Shown one piece after another: positions 1 through 9,846 of a stretch of DNA of 64,000 nucleotides. The stretch is taken from NCBI RefSeq assembly GCF_003369915.1, contig NC_046675.1, positions 20,026,001 to 20,090,000 on the forward strand, read 5' to 3'. This DNA is from Drosophila miranda. Taxonomy: Eukaryota; Arthropoda; Insecta; Diptera; Drosophilidae. Position 1 is the stretch's first letter. Each line of letters starts with the position of its first letter. The notes under the pieces were generated by a model. That model was not told the origin of the DNA and searched no databases. It saw only the letters and a program-made list of their open reading frames with translations. Position numbers and translations under genes: made by a program.

Positions 1-743
1 TCGGCTTTCAAACCGCTGGTCGGTAAGCCCCGCTCAGTCAATTCTTCAAAAGCTCAACTTTTAACTCCTCGTACTTAACCATTTTCAACGTTTTCTTGTA
101 TAAAAAGACTTACTTTTAATTTCGGCGAGGAACATTTTTCCGTTTTGAAAACGGAAAAATCCAGCTTTTTGTTAAAACGGAAGCACAAAGCTATGTTAAA
201 AAAAAAACCGGAAATTTTTTTATATTAAATTTAAAAACCGAAAAACCGTTATTTTGGTTGGCATAACAAAAAGCATCCCACTTCCGATCCCAGCAGGGTA
301 AAACCAATGTTGCCAGGATCGTGGCCAGGTGTCGATAGGAGAGAGGTGGACCTATAGTTAGGGCTCCGACCATGTTAGAGTCTAGGAGAGAGTTATTGCT
401 TGTATAGTTTAGGTTTTATTGTATTACTTTATTATTTCCTCATTTGCCCGACTACTCCCACCGCACTACCACCTACTTTTTCCATATCTCGGCCAGCTCA
501 TCCGCAAATCCAGCGTCGATTCTCCATACGTGTTTCCGTTAATGGCTCTCGTCTGCTAGTCTCTGTGGCGCGGCTGCCGTTGCACTCTCCTTACCCTCTG
601 GCTTCTGGCTCCGTCTTCGTTCTGGTTCGTCTGCTTTCGCTTTGGCTGTCCTTGAAATCGACCCCCTCTCTCGCCAAATCCGGCCAATCACAAGCCTGCG
701 TTCAATGTCGGGCTTTCGGGTCAACGAGTCTTTTCCGAAAGGC
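1..743. other. No gene recognised; repeat-rich flank
   Basis: No host exon is recognisable. Around 120-170 there is a short near-palindrome built on ttttccgttttgaaaacgg. The same motif occurs near 17929-17960 and 28375-28400, so it belongs to a dispersed repeat. Positions 440-740 are more GC-rich and open in two frames, but neither translation resembles a known domain and the composition looks like degraded transposon sequence. The stretch ends where a CR1-like 3' end begins. Confidence 0.4.
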
Positions 744-764
744 TCTTGGACGTTGACATGCAAT

Positions 765-918
765 GAAAAGTCGATGGATGCGGTTGAGCGAGCGTTAGGC
801 AATAACTATTTATTATAATTCTTATGATACTGAGAGTAAGTACAAAAAGTGAGCGTAAGCTATCTATATTACGAGGGTCATTCGAGCAATTTATTCTTTT
901 AGAGAGTTTGACAGAACA
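765..918 (-). repeat. LTR (3' copy) of the BEL/Pao element
   Basis: The sequence matches 2154-2354 over its length but lacks an internal segment of roughly 50 bases that the other copy has (the part containing gcttgagcactgggcataag). It ends at 918 with agaaca, so on the minus strand it begins TGTTCT. The minus strand carries AATAAA-like sequence near 805. Confidence 0.65.
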
Positions 919-1026
919 TCCCGGCCCCGTTGAAAGGACTAAACCACCGGAAGAATTTCCAACTTATGTATTGGCCTGCAACATGTTCCATTTAGGTGCA
1001 CCACCCGTACAAGCCCATACTTCCCA

Positions 1027-2061
1027 AGCACCGTAGACTGCACTCGGCCTAGTTTCCAACGTAGTGGTGGTTTATAAATTGTCCTCATGGATGATGACCA
1101 ACGTACTCTCGGGGAGGTCCGTTGAGGGTGCTGTCAACTTCGTGCGAGAACGCAATTTGTTGACGTAGTCAGCAGACCATTGCTTCCAAACCCGTTGCTT
1201 GACGGTCGTAATCGTATCGTAGCGGTCCATACTTGACAGCTTGATATTCAATGATTCGCCAACCAAGAGATGAGCCGTGAGAGCGCTATTGTCATTTGGA
1301 TCGATTCTATCTCGACGACGACAGTGCTCAACTCTTCAAAGGTGAATCTGGTGTTAGCCAGCGTACGATTCAACAGCCCCTTTGCGCTCTAGACTGCCGC
1401 TTTCCAAAGGCCTCCGAAATGATGTGCCCTGGGTGGTATAAAACGGAAATTAATAGAGGCAGATGCGCAAAATTTATAAATTTCATTTTGGATCTGCTTC
1501 ATGAAGCTTCAAGCCTTGGTGAGCAGGCAAACCAACACGGCTATGTATGATTTAGTAGGTGCCTTTCCTCGGATACGTAGATATGTATTGATGGGTCCAC
1601 AAAAGTCAACTCCGCAGCGTTCGAATCGAGTCGAGCAGGAGCGAGTCGCGTGGGCGGTAATGAGCCCCATACTCCAAACGAATGAGAGCTACTAAGGCTT
1701 TAGGTCCAGCGTGGTAGTTCCGAAGATGCAAAAGGCGAAAATAATTCCATACAAATTTGGACTGACTAGGCAGCAGCAACGGATGTTTTTGACCGTCTGG
1801 TAGGTCTGAGTATTCCAACCGCTCACCAACTTTGATAAGTTTAAATCCGTTCACGATTTCTAAAAAGGGAGTAAGCAACTTTAAGCTACTTTTTAGTGGT
1901 TTTTGCTTCTGTTGTAAACGGATGTCCTCTGCAAAATGAGTTTGTTGAATGTTCGGTGAGGTTGTGGTAAACGGCGATTGCTTCCGACATCTCCTTATGA
2001 ACCTAACCATCCAAGCAATGAGACGAAGACTGTGAGTGTACGAGCTGATATTATCGAGCAC
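1027..2061 (-). pseudogene. BEL/Pao pol remnant: integrase zinc-binding part and C-terminal domain
   Basis: Reading the minus strand from 2061, the translation has the region before integrase typical of BEL/Pao pol (VGERLEYSDLPDGQKHPLLL, then HLRNYHAGPKALVALIR). After stops it resumes near 1470 with FRFIPPRAHHFGGLWKAAV, the end of the integrase core. It finishes near 1040-1260 with the C-terminal domain that follows integrase in this superfamily. The catalytic core between the HH-CC region and FIPPRAHHFGG is missing, and several stops are in frame. It is a dead fragment. Confidence 0.7.
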
Positions 2062-2153
2062 GGAGCGTTTTCCGCATTAATGTTTATTCACGGATGGGGG
2101 TTTGTTAGTTTTCAGCAAACGAAATAAATTCGATATGTTAGTTAGTCGCGCAA

Positions 2154-2354
2154 GAAAAGTCGACGGATGCGTTTGAGCGTTAGGCAATAACTATTTATTA
2201 TAATTCGTAGTGCTTGAGCACTGGGCATAAGAGAGACTCTACTGTGGTGAATTTATTACAATGATGGTGAGAGTAAGTACAAAAAGAGAGCGTAAGCTAT
2301 CAATATTACTAGGGTCATTCGAGTAATTTATTGCTTTAGAGAGTTTGACCGAAC
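2154..2354 (-). repeat. LTR (5' copy) of the BEL/Pao element
   Basis: Partner of 765-918, with a third related copy at 5210-5436 in the Dbp80 intron. It contains ggcaataactatttattat, giving an AATAAA-type signal on the minus strand, and ends with gaaca at 2354. The flanking base 2355 starts CR1-like sequence. Confidence 0.65.
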
Positions 2355-3672
2355 AGCATCTTTCAAGAGGCAATGCAGTTACTGCACCATCAAGTGGTCC
2401 GTGTTAACCCAGCAAATGGCTGTTACGCGCGGATCATAGGTAAAACGCAGCCTTCCTCCCGCCCAACCGACCGCATAACCGACCCGCACGATGCGCGACG
2501 CGTTAACCGAACCGAACAAACACATGCAGGAACGAAAGCTGTTAGACTAAAATGCGAGGAAAATTAGAACTAAACATTACTAGGAGAACTAAACATGCAT
2601 TCAAATAATAGTTTTAATGTTACTTTGAATAATGTATAAACCTTAATTCATTACTATGAGTTAATATAGGATGCAAGGTTAACACCAAATTTGTAGTAGC
2701 CACTCGGGGGTCAATATAAAACTAAACTGAAGGTACCGATGCAGGCTGGCATCCGGCGGTCTCGGCGGCCCAGTGGCCAATTTGGTTAACATTTGTTAAC
2801 TTATACAAATACCAGTACTATTACTAATTACGAGAAAGGTATGTGACTATTAGTAATTTAATAAGAGGAATTAAATTAGTGGTGGATATAATATGGTAGA
2901 GGGAATTATTATTAATCCGAGCATAAGACCCTAAACGGTTCATGCTAGGAATAATTTTATCTACAAAGTAGAAGAGACAACGATGTATAGTTTCTAGTGA
3001 GTCTAATAGGAATCGTGAGGTTTATGTGGCTCAACAAATCAGGGCTGTCTATATCACCCTTGATCAAGTTGTGCATAAAAATCACCCCAAGCATTTTACT
3101 ACGATTAACCAAGGAGGTTTACTAATAGCAGTCTACTAAAGTAAGATGGGAGTCTCACACCTGCATCCCAGTTACGGCCCCGCAGAGCAAAGAGTAAAAA
3201 GCTTTTTTTACACTGATTCTATACGGTCCTGGTAAACTTTGTACTGAGGGCACCATACACAAGCGGACGAACAAGCGAGGTATAGAGAGCCTTTGACCAC
3301 CTCTTTATAAACCCAAGCACGCCCATGGCCTTATTTACCATGATAGAAATGTGTTCAGAAAATTTTATCTTGGCGTCTAATATAACACCAATATCATCCA
3401 CCAGGGTAATTATATCAAGAGAACTACCGCATAGGGTATAGGGAGCCAACAAGGGGCTAAAAGGATGAAATGTCATTACTTTGCATTTCGAGGCATTAAG
3501 GAGTAACAAGTTTGCACAAGATCATGACTGAAAGTTATTGATATCAGCATGCAAGCGAGAATGAAATGAAATGATAAGGACACTCTGGGCACAGAGTTTG
3601 ACATCATCCGCATACATAAGTACTCGAGAGTATGTTAATACCGAAGGCAAGTCATTAATAAAAAGTGAAGAG

Positions 3673-4089
3673 TCTCTCTTTCTTTGTGATATTAATTTCG
3701 TTCCCTGCTGTTGCTCTCCGTGGTGGTTCCTCTCCGCCGCTGTTTCTTGGGTGTGGGTGAGCTAATCAATTGGCGCGTGTTTGACTATGCTAAGGCTTAA
3801 TACGTTCTACCTTATTCGGCTATGAGCAAATATAATTCTGACTTCAGTGTTCTATGCAAAGGGCTCGCTTCAATACGAGATGTGTCTTAGATTGACTTAG
3901 GTCTTGGATAATTTAGGAGTGTAAGTATTTATGAATGTGAGGCTCCCAGCTGGATCCTCATAGTATAAAAGTAGACCCGCGCCTGTTGCCGCGGTTCACA
4001 ACATTCCCGCTTTTTTCCCTTGCCATTATTTGTAAGATGTCGATGCATGACAGGGATGATTACAAATTTTTTTAAATTTTATTTCTTAG
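3673..4089. other. Dbp80 intron sequence with a TATA/hairpin repeat module
   Basis: This AT-rich stretch is upstream of the first visible Dbp80 exon. It ends in a polypyrimidine run and TTAG acceptor at 4086-4089. At 3961-4003 it holds a module of TATAAAAGTAG followed by a GC-rich stem-loop, also found at 28868-28905. No earlier Dbp80 exon (Q motif, Walker A or DEAD box) was found between 1 and 4089, so those exons should lie left of the window. Confidence 0.5.
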
Positions 4090-6198
4090 ACGCGTCGTAC
4101 TGCTGCTTGGCTTGCATCGAAGATGGCTACGGATGGTCATTCTGTTGCTGTTCTTTCTGGTGACTTGACTGTTGATCAACGACTTGCTGTTTTGGATCGA
4201 TTTCGTTCAGGACTAGAAAAAGTTCTCATAACCACAAATGTCTTATCAAGGGGTAATTTTTTAATGAATATAACAAACATTTATTTACTCAAATTATACT
4301 CTTCATTATAGGTATTGACATTGAACAAGTTACAATTGTCGTTAATTTTGACCTGCCGGTAGATATTCGAGGCAACGCAGACTGCGAGACATATTTGCAT
4401 CGCATCGGACGTACCGGACGATTTGGTATGCCATATTAGTTAAAACAAAAAATTTGAAAGCGTTTCCGACCCCATGAAGTAAATATATATTTTTTATCCG
4501 CATCAATAGCCGAGTCGATATGGCCATGTCTGTTTGTCGGTCCGATGAGAGCCTACATCCCAGAAATTAAAAGCTAGAGAAACAAAATTTTGTATCCAGA
4601 TTCCTGTGATATCCCAATATTACAAGTGTATTTCAAAATTTCGCCCCGCCCCACAAAGGACACAAATCTATGTCATTCACTATTTTGATGATGTCGAAAC
4701 AGATCAGATCATTATTATATCCAGAAGGAACAAATGAAATTGCAGTGGCTACGCAACGCCTTCCATACCATTAATAAAAAAAAAAAAAAAAATTGAATAT
4801 ATTATAATCTCCCAAACGGTTCAACCGATTCTTAGCCAAAAAATCAATTCGTCCATTTTGCGAACAACGATACCAAACGACATATAAAATATATTTTATA
4901 TTACTTACATAAATCATACCCTCACATACACCCAGCGACAAAAAAGCCGCCCTCTGAAATTTCATGCATTTTTGACTTCTCCAGCATGAGGTTTCAAAAA
5001 ATATTATCCGATTCGTTTAATTTTTATTTTTTGTTGTCGTTAAATCAATTTCAATCAAAAGTTTATATTAATTTGTTTTTATATCATAGTCATATAATAA
5101 GAAACAAATTATTTTTAAAATCACACGTTTGTAACGCTTTTTCGGAAATTTTAACCCAACATTACCTCCGACATCACGCGAGTCTCACCGAGTCTCCTGA
5201 ACGACAGCTACTACGCCAATGGATGCGTTTGAGCGTTAGGCAATAACTATTTATTACAAATCTTAGTGCTTGAGCACTGGGCATAAGAGAGACTCTACTG
5301 TGGTGAACTTGTTACAATGATTGGGAGAGTTTTTATACAAAAAGAGCGTAGAAATATTTTACGAGGGTCACTCGAGTAGTTTGTTTTGTGAAAAGAGTTT
5401 GACCGAAAACTCCGGTCAATAACTGAGTTTGACTGAGCATTGTGAACACTAAGTTAAAACCAGATGTAATGTGAAAAAATTCTGCTAATAAAAATAATTT
5501 GTTTATAGATTAGAATTTTTTTTATTTATATTTAAAAACATAGTTTTGTTCACCATGTCGTAGTTGCCTGAAATGGGTTCTCTTTTCGCAAATTAGGTTC
5601 TTTGCTAGGGAAAACACTCTTTCCGTGAAAGCGAGATCTAGGGAACTAACTTCAACGAACAGAGCAATAGAACAGAACAGTGAGGGGAAGCAATAACATA
5701 CCATTAACAAATCGTAGTCAACAAATGAAGGGAAGAAAATGAATTATAAGAAAGTGTGAAAAGGAAACATGAATCGTGTTTTGATACTGTGCACGAATTA
5801 GTATGCACTCGTGCAGGTAGAGCCGCGGCCTATGCCGCGGGGGATCTCCCCCCACCCCCATTGTTTCAATTGTACGAAAAGCTAGTCCGACCATATTATT
5901 GTCATAATGACTATCAATAATATGTACGTATTCAGCCTCGGAGACGATTTATACATACATATGTGCTTTCGTTTGCATTTATATTGATTCTTCGGCACCC
6001 GAAGCTTGATTTCAAAGTACTTCTATCTAATCACCACTTATATTGCGTTCTATTTCAGGAAAGTCTGGAATCGCTATAAACCTTGTAAGCGGAGAAAAAT
6101 GTATGTCAGTGTGTAGTGCCATTGAAAAACATTTTAAAAAAGACATTCAAGTTTTAAATACTGATAACGCTGATGACATTGAAAAGATTGGAAACTAA
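4090..6198 (+). CDS. Dbp80: Dbp80, DDX19/Dbp5-type DEAD-box RNA helicase, 3' exons (partial)
   Basis: This is the C-terminal RecA-like domain of a DEAD-box ATPase. In the DDX19/Dbp5 family the enzyme remodels mRNPs at the nuclear pore during mRNA export. Three exons splice in frame: 4090-4252, 4312-4425 and 6059-6198. They give 138 codons plus stop, with GT donors and AG acceptors at every junction. Visible helicase motifs are [13 protein letters not shown] (motif V, across the first junction) and [10 protein letters not shown] (motif VI). The protein ends [12 protein letters not shown] poly(A) signal AATAAA is at 6262-6267. The last intron (4426-6058) is swollen by INE-1 and LTR fragments. 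The N-terminal half is outside the window. Identification is strong for the DDX19 subfamily, and the heterochromatic context favours Dbp80. Confidence 0.9.
4437..4760 (+). mobile_element. INE-1/DINE-1 (Helentron-type) fragment in the Dbp80 intron
   Basis: The stretch from cgtttccgaccccatgaagt through catcaatagccgagtcgat matches the hallmark sequence of the INE-1 family, seen in reverse at 27900-28043. The match continues weakly (tcctgtgatatc, cgccccgcccc, cacaaaggac) to a run of A at 4773. It is non-coding and intronic. Confidence 0.7.
5210..5436 (-). repeat. Solo-type LTR fragment of the same BEL/Pao family
   Basis: The stretch shares ggatgcgtttgagcgttagg, the gagcactgggcataagagag block and gagtttgaccgaa with the LTRs at 765-918 and 2154-2354. 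No internal coding sequence adjoins it. It lies in the last intron of Dbp80, on the strand opposite to the gene. A second partial repeat of gagtttgact near 5420 hints at a small duplication at the edge. Confidence 0.65.
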
Positions 6199-7382
6199 CA
6201 TTTTTCATTCCATAGCTTACAGTTCAAAACATTACTATTGAATGTAAACTGTTTAATGTATAATAAAAATGGATTCAATTATTAATAATTTAATTTGTTC
6301 TCTTTGTGAGGAAGTGAAATTCTTCACTGAGGGTTATTCCGGCGATATACAGCGATTCAGACGGATGAAAATATTAGAGCGAAAGGGCGCGACTGATAAG
6401 AAAGAAGCTCCGCAAAGAGTACGAGGCGATTAGTTGGTCGAAGATGAAATGTAGAAGAAAACAGTACACAAAAAAGACATTTACAATGACCCAAAGCTCC
6501 CGTTTTCAAGGAATTCATAATTTCAAAGAATAGCTTTAAAATGGGTCCACCCAAAGTCTAGCTTCCGCGCCTTATGCGTTAAAGCTATGTTTCGGTCTTA
6601 AAGATTTATGTGATTTGACAAATGATTTATCTCCAGCTATCGCTTATAAGCTAACGAAAGTTAGGACGTCGGATACGCATACTCCACTCCAACTGTAAAG
6701 TACAAAAGACTTCAACACTCCAAAAAGTGGAGTGGTTCTCAAAACTTGCTGCTCAGAAGTGAGAAATGGCAATCCACAGAAAATAATTTAAGACGATAAG
6801 CCGATAAAACGACATTTCCTAATCGATTTTTGCCTTCAAAAATGTTACATTTTTGTTTTCAAGTTTTTCATAAATCATTTGTCTTGTAAATAGCTAGTAT
6901 TCCGGAAGCATTTATAAAATATCCTTTACAGTTCCTGAGCCTCGGTGTTTTCGGCGCGTTGGATATGGATATGGATGGCGTCTTTAGGTCGTTGGAAATA
7001 GGTTCAGATCTCGTCCTCCAGTCGTGGAAAGTACCGGGGCGGCAAAAAAGAAGTCAAAAAAAATCTTTGCGGAAGGCAAAGGATTCGTTGAGATAAGTGT
7101 TGTAGATTTTATATATTTTTATTGTTGTCCTCTTTGTCCTGCATTGATCAGCTAGGCAGGCATAATGCCATCTATTCCAGAAAACTTGTATGGCTTAATG
7201 CTTTGTATTGCCTTTAAATGTTCTCCTGACATAGCATGTTCAGAAACAATATAATTGAGTCTATAACGACTCGTTGCTGGGCGTTGTCCAAAACTGGTCG
7301 GCCTTCTCCAGGTATTTGTCATTGGCATTAACTGTTTTTGACGGATGGTAGATGGTGCCAGTGTGAATCGGAGTTTCCCACT
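6199..7382. other. Intergenic, no gene recognised
   Basis: This is the 3' flank of Dbp80 followed by AT-rich sequence without a convincing open frame. Short blocks around 6560-6800 and 6950-7080 look like decayed coding sequence, but I cannot assign them. Positions 7310-7372 match the terminal-repeat motif (tttttgacggatgg followed by gatggtgccagtgtgaat) of the element at 54722-55512, so an end of that DNA transposon family lies here. Confidence 0.45.
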
Positions 7383-7655
7383 AATTCAATTCCTCTTATT
7401 AAATTACTAATACTCACATACCTTTTCCGTATTTAGTAATTGTATTTGTACTTGTATTTTGAATGCATGCTTAGTTCTTTTATTAAGTTTAGTTCTAATT
7501 TTCCTCGAATATTATTATGACAGCTTTCTTTCTTGCATGTTCCTGTTTGATTCGGTTTACGCGCCGCGCGTCATGCAGCAACGCCCCTTGGTCGGTTGGA
7601 CAAGAGGAGGGCTGCGTTTTTGCCTGAGATGTGCGCGTAACAACATTCTGCTGTT
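7383..7655 (+). mobile_element. CR1-like 3' end fragment
   Basis: The segment from attcctcttattaaattact through gaatgcatgcttag and ttcctcgaat to gcgtcatgcagcaacgcccc parallels the 3' untranslated end of the CR1-like copies at 33190-33400 and 42900-43140. Only the last part of the element is present, consistent with 5' truncation during target-primed reverse transcription. Confidence 0.65.
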
Positions 7656-7759
7656 TCAGAAAAACATCGATGTTAGCATCGATATTTCTCCAGCTATAAT
7701 TGTTAGTGCCATCAACTGCAATCGCAGTCTGTCCAAAGGGTCGAAATATATACAGTATT

Positions 7760-7781
7760 TTTTTTTTTTTTTTTTTTTTTA
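7760..7781. repeat. Homopolymer T run (A tract on the minus strand)
   Basis: About 22 consecutive T bases lie roughly 195 bases downstream of the stop codon of the minus-strand GPHR gene. On that gene's strand this is an A tract. It could be a genomic poly(A) scar or a simple repeat. No AATAAA sits just before it. Confidence 0.8.
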
Positions 7782-7976
7782 ATTTTCTCACACAGTTATA
7801 CTTAACTTTGATTTTTGTGCATTGATTGTGAAGTTACATAGTTACATAATATTCAATTAAATATATACACTGGTATATAAATTGATTTAAACAACTTTCA
7901 GATTGCCGTAGTTATACTAAATTATTCTAAGACAATTCGCCTTAGCCTAATAGAGAGACTATCTGTCTCTCCTCTC

Positions 7977-9341
7977 TCAGTGTAAGTCGGAGTCATCCGA
8001 AGGAACTGGCTTCCGAGACAGATATAACACAACGGTGGTAGTCAGGGCGCTGACCAGGAATATGACATCGAACCAACGATGATAGAAGTTAAAGTGTAGA
8101 TTGCCGAGAACCTCGGTGATGATCACCCGATACTCGGCTGGCATATTCATGCGCATCAGCAGCACCGAGGAGCAGAAATACATGCCCATGATCTGCCCGA
8201 GGATCAGTACGATGATGTTGCTCGACTTACTCGATGAAATGCGATAAAAGAACTTAGTGAGGGTTAGCAACAGGCCCCGTATGGAGGTGATCACGATGCA
8301 GCCAACCAGCCAAAACGAAATGTGCTGGTTCCAAAAGGCAAAGTCTATGTCAAAGCCGCACCAATGGATGGCTATCTCCAGGCCACGGGTTACGGGATCC
8401 TTGCGACCCACTCTGTCGAATATGATATTGATGCAACACATAAATATCTTATAGACGCAGTAGACACTGAAAAAGTGTCCAATCACATTAAAGTACTTTC
8501 CCTTCAGCGTTTCCGACCAACGCTGACGCTCTTCCATGTTTTTCAGCGAATTCAACTCCAGGAAGACGGAGCGCAGTAGCTCCTCCAAGCCGTAGACTTC
8601 TTGCTTTAGTTGGTTGATGTCTTCGCCGCTGTTTGTGCGGTGCACTGCCGACGTTATCATTTCCCAGATTCTGGGCTTTGTGCTATGCTGTTTATTATGG
8701 TTATAGGCAGCCATAGCAATGCGTCGCTTCTTGCCCGTCAGCATATCCACCGTCAAAGCCAATCGACGTTCAAAACAGATGATGTCATTACGGGAAACGG
8801 GCTTGATAAAGTAGGTCATGCTGGTGTAGGGATAGTTCACGGCACCAAATCCAGACAGTATGGCCATTACAGTGACACCAATAACACTGATCCGGGAAAC
8901 GCCCTGCTCAATGGTAAATATGCCGTGGGATGCACTAAGCAGTGGAAATGGTTCACCAATACGCCAGAGGCCATAGAGAAAGACAAACCAGCAGATTGTC
9001 GTCAATATTCTCACCAATTTGTCGGAAAAAAAGGAAATGCTGTGTATCACAGAGTAGCAGATATAGATCGGTATCACAGCCGTCACCATAAACAGTAGCA
9101 ACGTGAGACCCAAGCGCCAATGGAAGTACCGGGAACTCGACTCTAGAACGCCGATGATCTCGAATATAATCAACTCAAACATGGTCACCGACAGGGCGAA
9201 GGTGGATGAGAAGATCAGCTGAACGGATATGTGGCGAATTTCATAATGCTTGAAGAGTTCCTTGTTGAAAAACATCCATCCTCCGGCAAAAAACAGCATC
9301 TGCGACACAAATACAATCACACAGTCGCCCAGGAATGCCAT
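7977..9341 (-). CDS. GPHR: Golgi pH regulator (GPHR/GPR89 family), intronless
   Basis: An uninterrupted 454-codon frame encodes a multi-pass membrane protein of the GPHR family, which is about 455 residues in animals. Family members act as anion channels or regulators in the Golgi membrane and keep its lumen acidic. The N-terminus FVSQMLFFAGGWMFFNKELF is typical. Hydrophobic helices recur around residues 5-30, 40-65, 75-100, 110-130 and 145-170. A hydrophilic coiled segment (about 215-280) follows, then further helices to residue about 440. The CTGE-like motif region and final helices are intact. There are no introns, unlike the vertebrate genes, and an A tract lies 195 bases downstream. A retroposed origin is therefore possible, but purifying selection is implied by the intact frame. 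Opposite-strand open frames here are shadows. Confidence 0.9.
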   Translation of the reverse strand: MAFLGDCVIVFVSQMLFFAGGWMFFNKELFKHYEIRHISVQLIFSSTFALSVTMFELIIFEIIGVLESSSRYFHWRLGLTLLLFMVTAVIPIYICYSVIHSISFFSDKLVRILTTICWFVFLYGLWRIGEPFPLLSASHGIFTIEQGVSRISVIGVTVMAILSGFGAVNYPYTSMTYFIKPVSRNDIICFERRLALTVDMLTGKKRRIAMAAYNHNKQHSTKPRIWEMITSAVHRTNSGEDINQLKQEVYGLEELLRSVFLELNSLKNMEERQRWSETLKGKYFNVIGHFFSVYCVYKIFMCCINIIFDRVGRKDPVTRGLEIAIHWCGFDIDFAFWNQHISFWLVGCIVITSIRGLLLTLTKFFYRISSSKSSNIIVLILGQIMGMYFCSSVLLMRMNMPAEYRVIITEVLGNLHFNFYHRWFDVIFLVSALTTTVVLYLSRKPVPSDDSDLH

Positions 9342-9444
9342 TTTTAGCCCTCGTCTCCTTTCAGCTCAGATATAATAGTTATTTTTCAGGTACCCCAGCC
9401 AGTGGCATTGCTTCGTTGGATTAATTTCGCTCTTAGAACAAATG

Positions 9445-9679
9445 CCAACCGTCAAGAAACTCTTTACACACTGAAAATAAATTAAATTTTTTGACTTTGG
9501 ATAAGAAAATAATGGCCTTTGGTTCAAATTTATCAAATTTGTTTAATTCATAACCATTCAGGGATTAATTATAAAGTAGTTAGTGAAAAAAAAATAACAA
9601 AACTATAAATAGGTAACTTACAAAACAACAAAAACAATGATTACTCATTTTTGACACTGTCAAGAAACTCTTTACACAT
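9445..9679 (+). repeat. Left terminal inverted repeat of the S-like element
   Basis: Inverted copy of 10946-11178. The motif gtcaagaaactctttacaca occurs at 9451-9470 and again at 9659-9678, so each arm carries a sub-repeat at both limits, the arrangement of Tc1-type transposase-binding sites. Confidence 0.8.
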
Positions 9680-9846
9680 TTCGTTTTCGAGCTCTGTTTT
9701 GATCTCGTTCTTAGAAAAAACGGGACTTTACCGTAATCTATGCTTTTGGCGTTGCTCAGTGATGCTCTATTTTTGCATTGACTTTGATTTGGTTGCGAAA
9801 TTTTGACCAGTGCACATCTACAGACTAACTTTCTGAAATTTTTAAA

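Larger units (their letters stand above)
765..2354 (-). mobile_element. Internally deleted BEL/Pao LTR retrotransposon
   Basis: Two direct LTR copies (765-918 and 2154-2354) flank about 1.2 kb of pol on the minus strand. Next to the inner edge of the 765-918 copy is a purine-rich stretch on the minus strand (near 919-935) that fits a polypurine tract. The interior lacks gag, protease, reverse transcriptase and most of the integrase core. The element sits in the 3' end of a CR1-like element, whose halves rejoin almost exactly when it is removed. It cannot code for functional proteins. Confidence 0.7.
744..3672 (-). mobile_element. CR1-clade (Cr1a-like) retrotransposon 3' part, split by a BEL/Pao insertion
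   Basis: This is the 3' half of a non-LTR retrotransposon on the minus strand. At 3219-3509 the translation covers the end of the reverse transcriptase, with motif LNASKCKVMTFHP. The DNA at 3600-3672 is the reverse complement of the YADD-region sequence in the copy at 63190-63240. The 3' untranslated part runs to 2355, and its last about 20 bases reappear at 744-764 on the other side of the BEL/Pao element. There is no poly(A) tail. The reading frame is broken by a deletion after residues YTSLVRP. Other copies of the family lie at 7383, 15250, 31385, 41466, 56410 and 60960. Cr1a is my family-level guess. Confidence 0.7.

Noticed and set aside
400..756. Overlapping open frames on both strands near 400-800
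   Set aside because: Both translations are low-complexity or basic without motifs, and the region joins transposon sequence at 744. No support for a gene.
8610..9098. 162-codon plus-strand open frame
   Set aside because: It lies opposite the intact GPHR coding sequence, and its translation has no hydrophobic or domain structure. It is a shadow of the minus-strand gene.
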